Positions 23,683-32,915 of a stretch of 43,764 nt of DNA are shown here, piece by piece (positions within the stretch are counted from its first letter, which is position 1; each line of letters opens with the position of its first letter). Made by a program: the position numbers and the translations under genes. The DNA comes from Priapulus caudatus (Eukaryota > Priapulida > Priapulimorpha > Priapulimorphida > Priapulidae). The stretch lies in assembly GCF_000485595.1 (NCBI RefSeq), contig NW_014577119.1, forward strand, positions 728,012 through 771,775, given 5' to 3'. The notes under the pieces were generated by a model, which was given only the letters and a program-made list of their open reading frames with translations, searched no databases and was not told where the DNA came from.

Positions 23683-23758
23683 TACCATGAAACGTACGTT
23701 AGGCGCTCCGGTATATGCAGAGGTGCGCGCGCGTACTCACACGCCCTCCAGCACGCTG
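23683..23758 (-). repeat. Inverted repeat, right arm (76 bp), ending at the gap
   Basis: A perfect inverted copy of 21171-21246. The match stops at the last base before the N run. Confidence 0.95.
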
Positions 23759-23768
23759 NNNNNNNNNN
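23759..23768. other. Assembly gap (10 N)
   Basis: Ten N residues, bordered on the left by the inverted repeat and on the right by (TA)n. Confidence 0.99.
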
Positions 23769-23793
23769 TATATATATATATATATATATATAT
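23769..23793. repeat. (TA)n microsatellite
   Basis: A pure TA run starting immediately after the gap. Confidence 0.97.
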
Positions 23794-24043
23794 TGACATG
23801 GGGAGAGAGAGGGGGAGATAAGCGTCGCGCCAGTGGTTATATATGGTGCTCGTAAACACTAACCCGGCGCTCCTTCGCCCGGCAAACTCACCGCTTCACT
23901 CTCGATGGTCTCGTGCGCTGCCGCTACCGCGTTATCACATGCCTCTATCAGCCGCGGTGTAGGTGTGTGGGTGGCTGGGTGCGGTGCGGGGGGAGCTCGG
24001 CTAGTATTCACGTGTACGTAGTACGGCTACGTGTGTTCTAGCT

Positions 24044-24092
24044 CTAGAACTATAGCCCTTCGGTCTGCCACAGAGCCGGGCTATAGTTCTAG
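24044..24092. repeat. Hairpin with 15-bp perfect stem
   Basis: CTAGAACTATAGCCC (24044-24058) pairs with its exact reverse complement (24078-24092) across a 19-base loop. Two further CTATAGTTCT-like words follow before a run of 31 T (24120-24150). Confidence 0.85.
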
Positions 24093-24117
24093 TATAGTAT
24101 AGCCTATAGTTCTTTAT

Positions 24118-24119
<2 letters not shown>

Positions 24120-24150
<31 letters not shown>
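24120..24150. repeat. Poly(T) run, 31 bases
   Basis: A homopolymer; on the minus strand it would be a poly(A) following sequence from about 24260 to 24151. It could mark a retroposon insertion, but no source RNA is recognised. Confidence 0.95.
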
Positions 24151-24153
<3 letters not shown>

Positions 24154-26944
24154 ACGGGTCTCCGCTATCTCGGTGTTCGTCACGCGCGGCACGCTGGCGT
24201 TTTCTTCTGCATGACTCACTGTGACTTCGTTAGCAGAGCGAACAAACGCCGCGTTAAGCACTCCTCGATTTTGTTTATTTCTAACGGCGTGTTCTGTTGC
24301 GTGGCGTTGCTTCTTCTAGTTATACCGGACTCTTCTTTTTCATTTATTCGGCTCGCTCGATAATATATTGGACGGTTCGGCGGTGTTTGCTACGGAAAGC
24401 CGGTTGCTTCCGGTAGAGGGGGTCAGTTGCTTTTCGCGGCGCAGTAGGCACCGTGACTGCTGCGTGCGCTGAGCTCTGCGGGCATTATCTCGGATTGCCC
24501 GCGGCGGGCCGTATATATATATATACATGTTTATGTCGTTTCCGTGTGATTGGAGACGCGATTGCGAGCCGGCCAGATTGACCACTTCACAACAATCACC
24601 GCGACGTGGCGCTCTAATGCATAAACACTGTTCGTATAATGAGTGGAGGCGTGAGTACACGCCAAGTGTGTGCAGACTGACCGGTGCTTGTGCTCGGACA
24701 TTCGTTCACTGACCGCGCTCAACGTGTGTGGCGATGACGTTGGGTTGGGTGGTTTGGTTTGGTTGTCGGTTAGCAACCATTTTCTTGGCTTTCGAGGGGC
24801 AGTTTTCGTCGGTGACGGTTTTACGCGAGGTCGCTGTCGCTCTCACGTGATTTTGATGAGCGTAGATGGACTCATATATTATACTCCTATTGCTATGACA
24901 AAACTGAAAGTCTGTAGTCTGAAGGTACTACTATATATGCGAGTGGACAGCAACAAGGACGGGTGCCGCTACTCTGAGAAACCATGGTTGTGCTAATAAA
25001 AACATGGCCGACAAAGGCAGTCATCACAACTGAAGTTCTTTCATGAAGAAACGGGTTAAAACATGTTAACATCGCGAGAGCTTATTGCTTATTGCACGGG
25101 CGTGTCAGACTACAGAGAGGTGTCTCCCCGAGGCGGTGAAACGCCTTCCTACCCGCAATAATGCAGAATGCAGAGTTACCCCTCATCACCCATACTAACT
25201 ACAGACTACAACATCAGAATACAGAATTACTCCTCTCTGACCACACTACTATCGAATAGAAGCGCATAAACCGCGCGGCAAAAGAAAGCCTGATCAGTCT
25301 GAAGAGGTAGCTCACGTGACGTCACGACAGCGAAGCGTCACTAGGTCAAGTTGCCGTCGTTAGCTACGTCTGCCCTATTGGTTGTTCGCGTTCGAATAAA
25401 AGAAACCCTTGATCACGCACCCTAGCACGAACAGTAGTACATATCAGACTAAGATCACACACGTAAACTGTAACAGCTCACGCGCTCTTAGCCAGAGCAT
25501 ATACGCACACGACCACACAGGCACACGCGAACGTACGCATCGCATTAATCTTTTATACAATTACATTACATTAACGCGTCATACGTTTACGAACAGATAT
25601 CTTCACGATACAGCCGACTGCACCGTCGGTCTGCTGCCGTCGACTCACTCACGCACTCACTCGGCCATGTTAGTATCGGAGGTGGCAGGCGGACCCGATT
25701 ATTGGCTGCTGTCGATCCCTACCACTAAAACCACTCACCAGTGGTGCAGCGAAGGTCTGGAATGGTAGCTGGACCAACTCAAAGAAATGGTAAAACTACG
25801 TCCTCCTGATGACGGTAGAACTAGGCTGGGGGCGAGCAGCACGCGTGCATGTTTAGCACACCTATCGTATATTCCTATCCATCTGTCGCAGACAGCGAAG
25901 ACATGCAATAGTAACGGGATGACACGATAGACACGGGCGTCCTCCTGGCGGTAGGACTAGGAAGGATAGTGGTAGGTAGACAGTTAAGGTAGGATGTGTA
26001 GGCGCATCGCAGGCGTGCGGTATTAGCACACTTCTAGTATGTCCAGCCTTCCACCCGCACCCAGCCCCTCCAACCTCGTACGAGACGTACTATGAATGTA
26101 ATCGGCACCGTCTCTCACCCTCTCGCGCGCGAGGGAGGCATTATTACACCGAGGGTGCGTAATTTCGCGAGCACTCGGCCGCGATCGGCCTCCATGGGTT
26201 TGCCCCCCCCCCCAGCTTACGGCCACGCAGCTCATGATCGCATTTCACGGACCCACAGACAAACTATAGGTGGTGCGCGTGCAGTGCGGTGAAGACCACC
26301 GATCGCACAACTGGGCGTCTGCTGACGCCCGTCACGTGACGCGTCGCGACATTATCCCACGTACTTACGACAGAAATCGAGGAGGAGAAGCCGGCTGCAT
26401 CAGACACCTACAGACAAAGAAGCCGTGTTCTTCCCAATCCAAACCAACCACCCGCCCACCCACCAGCAAGCCGCTTATAAGTGCATACGAATGAGTAATA
26501 ACTCGCCAGAACACCTCCCCTCCGGCAGCCGCCCCCGCGCCCAGCAACATGAAGTGATTTGTGTAATTTTTCCCCGCAGCGTTTCTTTTTTAATCGAGAA
26601 GCACCGAGTCGCGTAACGGAATCAAGAGCCCGTGCATGATTCCACGACAATAGCGCGAGCGGAACCCGGCGCGATGTCGTCATTCTTTCTCACGAGCGAA
26701 CTCAATGACCGGAGAGCTCAAGAGTGACTCACGAGCATGAGAAAGCATGAGAGCATATTATGAGAGAGCATGGGAAAGAGAGCATGATAGCGAGGGAGAG
26801 GGGGAAGGGTCGATTGTATGAGAGAGTGGAGGGAATGGAGAAAGACTGAGGCACGTACGCAAAAGGGGATAGAGAGAGCAAGCGAGGGGAAGGGTGAGAG
26901 GGGGAGAGAGGGATGGAGGAGAGAGAGAGGGGTGGGAGAACGAG
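24151..26944. other. No gene recognised; small tandem duplications and a CRE/E-box site
   Basis: No conserved exon was found on either strand. Two degenerate direct duplications are visible: CAGAATACAGAATTAC words near 25154-25255, and a roughly 160-base unit (CGTCCTCCTG...GTAG(A/G)ACTAGG...TTAGCACAC) near 25800-26045. Bases 26705-26947 are purine-rich. Confidence 0.5.
25312..25324. promoter_or_regulatory. Overlapping E-box and CRE palindromes
   Basis: TCACGTGA (25312-25319) overlaps TGACGTCA (25317-25324). A CCAAT-box complement (ATTGG) lies near 25377 and an AATAAAAG A/T element near 25395. The arrangement is promoter-like, but no exon follows that I can identify. Confidence 0.3.
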
Positions 26945-27005
26945 AGAGAGCCACACACCCACGTTCCATGTAATATCTAACAAAATGCCATTTTATAATG
27001 CAATC

Positions 27006-27007
<2 letters not shown>
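26945..27007. repeat. Dispersed repeat attached to a GA microsatellite (copy B)
   Basis: GAGAGCCACACACCCACGTTC, then TTTTATAATGCAATCTAA, parallel the words in copy A at 18926-19016. This copy runs directly into pure GA. Confidence 0.6.

Positions 27008-27090
<83 letters not shown>
27008..27090. repeat. (GA)n microsatellite
   Basis: About 41 uninterrupted GA dinucleotides. Confidence 0.98.
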
Positions 27091-27093
<3 letters not shown>

Positions 27094-27250
27094 ATACGGA
27101 GAGCGGCCCGCACGTTCAGCGAGGAGCGAAAGAAGCCTGATCAATTTTTAATACCAGCACAAACTCACTCGGCCATCGATTCGCTATAACTGCTGAACGA
27201 ATGGGTTAGCAGACGCAGGCGGACTCGCCCACCGCTACCAGCAAACAGCA

Positions 27251-27252
<2 letters not shown>

Positions 27253-27300
<48 letters not shown>

Positions 27301-27320
27301 AAGCAGCAGCAGTAGTAGCA
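27253..27320. repeat. (CAG)n repeat
   Basis: About 15 pure CAG triplets followed by interrupted CAG/TAG triplets. The minus-strand frame through it is poly-Leu; no supporting exon structure is seen. Confidence 0.95.
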
Positions 27321-27848
27321 GCGCGCGTGGAGGCGCCAGTTCTGCTGCCGGCGATATTACAACTGATAATTTCTTACCGGAGCGGTAGCTATTATCTGGA
27401 GTAAATAATCTCAAATTAAGATCATTTACCCCTGCTATTATATACTGCCAGTAGCCCACCACTTCCCGAGGCAGCAGCGTCTACTATTGTTCATGCTGGC
27501 TCCGCGGCTGCTATCTTCTACTACCTCTCAAGGTTAGGCTTGCCCGGGTTTTCTGTCTGCGTGTGCCGCCGGACAACCTTGCTCCTACTATCGGCCGGGT
27601 AAAATAACAAACTTGGCGACGCGGCAATCAAACCCGATATGGTCGGTGACGGGGGAACCCCTGGTAGCTAATTGACACAGCACGAGGCGGGCCCACCACT
27701 GCGTTTATTACTGTTAGCGGGGTGCGAGCCTGTAGCTGCTAGCTTCGCTCCTCTCACACTACCACACGGACCCCCCTAATCGAGCGCATTTACGATAGGG
27801 AGCGCGTAACGAATCTTTGCCCATAAATACGTTTACGGTTGGTTCGTT
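27321..27848. other. No gene recognised
   Basis: Unique-looking sequence without a convincing exon on either strand. Confidence 0.5.
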
Positions 27849-27934
27849 CGCAACCCCCCGCTATCTCCCGCCGTCACCGCAACCCCCCGCTATCTCCCGC
27901 CGTCACCGCAACCCGTCGCCCTCTCCCGCCGTCG
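27849..27934. repeat. 29-bp tandem repeat, three units
   Basis: Two identical 29-base units beginning CGCAACCCCCCGCTATCTCC start at 27849 and 27878. A diverged third unit starts at 27907. Confidence 0.93.
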
Positions 27935-28496
27935 CGACCGCCGCCGCCGCTTCTCTCTGTCTCTAGACCTATCTTTTTTCGCGCACGCACGTACATGTAC
28001 ACAAACATACACACACGCACGCACGACGCACGCGCGCGCGCGCGCGCACACACCCTTTCCATACGGGCCGCACGCTACACACAGACGTCGCTGAACGCGG
28101 CTCGGTCGCACTGCATGCACGCACGCGGGCGCGTACGTTCGTTCACCTGCTAAACTCATTCACACGACACGTACAGTCAGTCTCCTGTTCATCACGATGA
28201 GTCGGGGGAGGACATATGCCGATGGTATATATGCTAGTCAGGAGCCTGATGCTAGTACGAGTTCACTGCGTGCCTGCGCGTGACGTGAGCGAGTAGACAG
28301 ACTCCAGTGATAATATAAGTCATTGGTAACCGAGCGCCTCCCTCGCCGGGGGCTCAACCACGGCGAGTTCCAGCATCAGTCTAGCTGGTGAGTACAAAAG
28401 CTCTCCGCACGCACCCATCCATCATCTTTCCCGTATATTGCCCCCGAGTCTCATCGCCAAACCCCGCCCCGACGTCGCTCGGGAAAAAAAACTTAC

Positions 28497-28548
28497 ATAA
28501 GAATGTCGCAGACACGAAACAGACCACCGCGGGCAAGACTGTCGCCAT
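28497..28548 (-). CDS. Weak candidate first coding exon (signal-peptide-like)
   Basis: On the minus strand an ATG at 28548 opens 17 hydrophobic-rich codons (MATVLPAVVCFVSATFL) and meets a consensus splice donor, GTAAGT, at 28496-28491. A short exon encoding a signal peptide would look like this. However, the start context is only partly favourable (G at +4, C at -3), no downstream exon is found in the next several kilobases, and a 17-codon match to such a loose pattern can arise by chance. I report it as a possibility only. Confidence 0.12.
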
Positions 28549-29204
28549 ACGCTCTCGTTCCCGCACGCGCGCACAGGCCGCGGTGACGTTCGGAACCGGT
28601 CTAAACCACCGGCGGGAAATCCCTCCCCCTCCCCGTGCGTGCAATCGGCGGCGAGGATGGGGTTAAGGCGGGAGCGCCGGATGCGTGCGCGAGGGCGATT
28701 ATCCGCCTGGCTCGCCGACGTGTTTATAAAAAAACATCGCATTCTCCCCCCTCCCTCGTTCCCGCATCCATGCAGCACGGAGACAGAGGAGCCAGGCGAC
28801 GCTCTGGCTTCCCGAAATGGCAATTCGAGCCCCGCAAACAGCGGCAATGAAATCAGCGCGCCCGTACAGTCTATAAGACACACACACACTCCTCCTCTCT
28901 CTCTCTCTCTCTCGCTCTCTTTCTATCTCCGTCGGCGGTTATTGGACTCGCGGGAAATGCGTTTCAATCGAGTCGGAAAGCAAATCGAACGACAGCGGGT
29001 GGCAGACGCAGAAACCTAGCAGCAGCGGCCGCAGCCGAGCGGCGGTCCCGCCGGAGAGCGACGCGTAACGACGCAGACGACTCCGCTGGCGCACAGCAGA
29101 CGCCTTAGCAGAACTCATATATAGCAGACGAACTTTCACTCCAGCCCCCGCGCGCGCTCACTGCCAGTACACGCATACAAGGGAAGCTTTTAAACCAAGA
29201 GACT

Positions 29205-29283
29205 TTAAAAATTCTACACGTGCACGTTATATTAGCTCGATGTTGCATCTATGAGAAACGCGATATGGGACCAATCTCGGTCT
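29205..29283 (+). repeat. Dispersed repeat, copy 1
   Basis: TTTAAAAATTCTACACG...CACGTTAT, then ATTAGCTCGATGTTGCATCT and GATATGGGACCAATCTCGGT. It is matched in the same orientation by 29905-30006. Confidence 0.85.
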
Positions 29284-29302
29284 TTACTCGGGTGAGGGGG
29301 GA

Positions 29303-29460
29303 GACAGACAGACACAGGCACAGACACAGGCACGCACGAACACACACGCGCACGCATCCTCCACGCACAGGCACACACAGGACACAGGACACAGGACAGG
29401 AGGCAGGACAGGACAGGAGACAGGACACAGGACAGAAAGACACAGACAGAACGAACACAC
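29303..29460 (+). repeat. GACACA/GGACA short tandem repeats
   Basis: GGCACAGACACA words grade into CAGGACACAGGACAGGAGGCA words. It is a degenerate short-period minisatellite. Confidence 0.8.
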
Positions 29461-29904
29461 GGTTATATGATCCCACTCGTGTCGTTCGCACGTAATTAGA
29501 CACTATTTTAATTCCATTCACTCACAGCACTACCACGCTAACATTTCCAACTGTGGGAGACTGGAAGAACTGAAGTATGGATGTATGGAGGGTCCTGATG
29601 AACCGTGGTAGGACAGTCACGGCGAGTGAAGTGAATCTCCCGCGCCTTCCACACGCACAGACAGACCGCGACGCTCACATCGTGTATCTGAGGTCCGCGG
29701 CTTCAGTAACGTAACAGAGATGAATTATAATATTTCAAAGTCAAGGGCGGTCGCGTTGAATTTCTCCCCCAATTCTTATCTTCCGTGAACCACACCCGGA
29801 ACACGCCCAGCGCTCTCCCACCACCTGCACCCACCCCCTTTATCTCAGTAGATCTAGCAGCTAGCAGTTAACCGCATACACGCTCGCGGGCGCGCAGCCC
29901 TTTA

Positions 29905-30006
29905 AAAAATCTACACGCGCACGTTATACGCGCATGCATCTAAAAAAATTGTTATTAGCTCGATGTTACATCTATGAGAACCGCGATATGGGACCAATCT
30001 CGGTTT
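29905..30006 (+). repeat. Dispersed repeat, copy 2
   Basis: Shares the copy 1 blocks, including TTAAAAAATCTACACG, GCACGTTATA, TTAGCTCGATGTTACATCTA and GATATGGGACCAATCTCGGT. About 25 extra bases lie between the blocks, near 29930-29954. Confidence 0.85.
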
Positions 30007-31340
30007 TTTTGTCTTAGATCAATCTAAGTAGAACCCGCGCGCGTTTTTGCAGCTGGGCCGTCTTCGCCCGCGTGTAACCTCATCCGAAGTCTTTACACGG
30101 CCGTGCATGTGTTGCGCTATTAGTTTAGAAACTTAGAAGTGTCTCTGCGGAGCTATAAGCTGGCCCGCCTCGCAATGTCGTTTTTTATCCATCCGTAGAG
30201 AGAGACCGTAGAATCGCAGCGTGCTCGCGAGTGAGGCCTCCTCAGCATACACATGTGAACGACTTGCGCTTTCGCTAAAACGCGAAAGACATGTTTTCAC
30301 TAAACGCTACTTAATCGACCCGAAGAAAGACTAACATCGCGAGTACAAGCTGATACAGCCATAAGTCCTCCCTGGGAGTGTGCAGTGTATTCGCGGCGAG
30401 ATGAGAGGCAAAGAAGAGAAAGAAGAAAACGGAAAAAGAGGAGAACAAGATGGAGAGGAAGATGAAGAGGAGGAGGAGCAAGTAGCAGAGGAAGAAAAAG
30501 CACGTGGCGAATCTTGAGATCATACTAATTCAGTATTCACGTACGACGTCACAATACATGACAAAGAGAGAGGGGGATGGGTGTGACTTGTGGCCAAAGA
30601 GACACGCGAGAGGCTACCGAGACAGAATAAAACAATTCGTTTTACGGCTCTCGTAGCCCATCCCCACACTCTCCCGCTCCGACCCACTCCCTATCTCGCT
30701 ATTACACCACTCCCCCTTTCTCTCGCTTCCAGCCCTACCCCTCTCGCTCTTACAGCCCTCCCCTCCCCCCATACACCGAGGGTGACGGTGCGAAATTACA
30801 GGCGGCCGAAATTGACATTTCCAGCTAAAATACATACGCATGTATTGTACACGCGTACACGGCACCAGCACGTAAATTGCGAGTAAGCACTAGACGAGTG
30901 CTTGTTATTGTGTTTGCCTGGTCATACTACCACACTCAGTGGCGGTTCGATTTGTGAGCAGCGTGGTGGGGGCCCGACCACCATTAGGAACGGGTTTGCG
31001 AGCGGGAGAGGGGAGCGTACCAGCGGGCCGCTTGCGTTGGAGTCGGAGCCGTAAAGCCACTGCTAATAACCGGTCCACAGTCAGTGTGCATTGGTCACAT
31101 TCGCCAGTCATTCCGCTCTCCGTCCCTCGCAAGACGGATCGAACGGAGCGAGCAACCGCGACAACCTAACCGCGGCAAAACCAGCAGCAATCCCGCCCCT
31201 GCCTGCTGCCCCCGCGCAAGGTGGTCGGCCGACAATCGGACGAGTCGGCAGCTGAAATTCCCCGCCGCCCCCTCATCGCAGGCAATCGGGGCAAATCGTG
31301 TCGTCGCGTGATGATTATCGCTAGAGGGGGAAGATGACCG

Positions 31341-31342
<2 letters not shown>

Positions 31343-31391
<49 letters not shown>
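31343..31391. repeat. (CAG)n repeat
   Basis: About 16 pure AGC/CAG triplets. A further (CTG)7 run lies at about 31500-31521. No exon is supported around them. Confidence 0.95.
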
Positions 31392-32430
31392 CTGGTGGTG
31401 GTCAGTTAGCAAGCAAGCAAGCCGGGCCGCTGCTGCGACAAGGGCCCGCCGACTTCCACGCTGCCGCAGAAATCAATCAGAGATGGCTTTCAATGAGTCT
31501 TGCTGCTGCTGCTGCTGCTGGTGGTGGTAGTGGTACAGTCGCCACGCACACGCCCGCAGCAAGTCGTATTGGCTCGCTGTACCGGCCGGCCTGCGCGCAT
31601 CTACTGTGAGAGTGCAAACTACTGTGCAGGACATGGGCGGCCCAGCGCAGTGGACCCGGCCCGGCCCGCAGGTACAGGCACAATACGCGGGCACGTAGTA
31701 AACGGGGGTGGGAAGTAAAACAGGGCGCCAAATCTGTGGGAAAAATTTTCCATCTCATCTGCCGTTGGGATTCTGTGGTGGGGGTCTGGGTGTGGGAGTG
31801 AAATTATGGAGGGCCGATTTCACGGATCGACTAAGGTGCCAGCTGCTGGGAGCAGGGGCAGTAAGTCTAGGGCTGCACATCGGAGCGCAAGCACGCGCAG
31901 GAGAAAGAGAGGGAGACCGTGTGTAACGTGGCAGGCATGCGGTCACGGCAAGTATAACTGGTTACACTACCTGACTCTGACTTTGTGCACATGACAATAA
32001 CTGTACCTATCTAGCACTTCACTCCAACCCAGCGCCTGTGACATAGGAAAGGACTTCACAGATAAAGCTCTCACAACAGTAAATGCAATGGTTTTTTACT
32101 GCGTCTACCCGAACTTAGTCGTAGATGGGCGGACGCATGCTCCCTGTGCCAGAACCAGTCCTTCGTCTGCCTCCTCGTCCAACCTTCCTCCTCTGATGAC
32201 CGAAGCTGGTGTGTTGGCCATGGATGCTTCCAACGGACCACGACGGCAACCTTCCCGTGCACCACGCAGAGGAAGCCATCACCATCCTCATCCAGAAGCC
32301 AACTGGAGTGGGGGACAGAAGACACACATTCCCTCTCACGTCACAGGGGTGGGACGTACAGACGTCACATGCGCGCTCCTGCATCCTCGCTACACCACCG
32401 TCTGCACACGGTGGGCGCGGCGGCTGGGGA

Positions 32431-32446
32431 CTCCAGAGGGCGCTAC
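32431..32446 (+). promoter_or_regulatory. CTCF-like motif
   Basis: CTCCAGAGGGCGCTAC resembles the core of the bilaterian CTCF site (CCASYAGRGGGCGC). It lies about 470 bases beyond the 3' end of the integrin coding region. A second, closer match lies on the other side of that gene at 38320. Confidence 0.35.
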
Positions 32447-32812
32447 TCCCGAGACACAAATTAGCTGGATTTGCGCTCGCTCGGCTGCGGGACTCTCGGT
32501 CGCGGGTAGGTGAAACCCAGACGCAAGTCGTTTGCTTTTTTCGCGCCGCGCAGGGTTTAACGGGAGGATCAGCGTTTTGCACGTTTTCCCAATTACCGGC
32601 ACGTCAGGGCATCTGCTTGTGATAAGCGGGCAGCTCTTCTGACGCGTGCCCGCCCTGCCCTGCCTCCATCAGGGCGGCTCTGCAATGCCGTGTTCTGGCA
32701 GGGAGGCCCCTCCTGCCTCCATTGCACGGCACCACGTGGGCTGCCGCAAGGGCCGCCGCGTGGGCGACTGCAATGTCACGCTCTCGCAGGAACGCTTCCC
32801 GGTCAACTTACC

Positions 32813-32820
32813 TGAGGGTT
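32813..32820 (-). other. Possible splice donor in the integrin 3' UTR
   Basis: On the minus strand CAG|GTAAGT occurs at 32814-32806, about 100 bases after the integrin stop codon. It could be a 3' UTR intron donor or chance. I see no AATAAA or ATTAAA polyadenylation signal on the minus strand in the roughly 900 bases after the stop, which mildly favours further splicing or a distant end. Confidence 0.25.
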
Positions 32821-32915
32821 AGTCAGTTTCGACTCAAGCCGCTGCATGCATCTTGCCTGCCACGCACTTTGCCCCCCCGCACTCTCGCGTCGCGTCGCCG
32901 GGCCGACGCCGGTCG

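Larger units (their letters stand above)
28549..32300. other. No gene recognised; dispersed and tandem repeats
   Basis: This stretch holds two related repeat copies (29205-29283 and 29905-30006), a GGCACAGACACA/GGACA tandem region (about 29303-29460), and CAG and CTG triplet runs near 31.35 and 31.5 kb. The open frames seen are short or low-complexity. A small frame at 29577-29714 (45 codons) has no recognisable family. Confidence 0.5.

Noticed and set aside
29577-29714. A 45-codon frame starting MDVWRVLMNRGRT
   Set aside because: It is short, has no recognisable relatives and no supporting signals; it could be chance.
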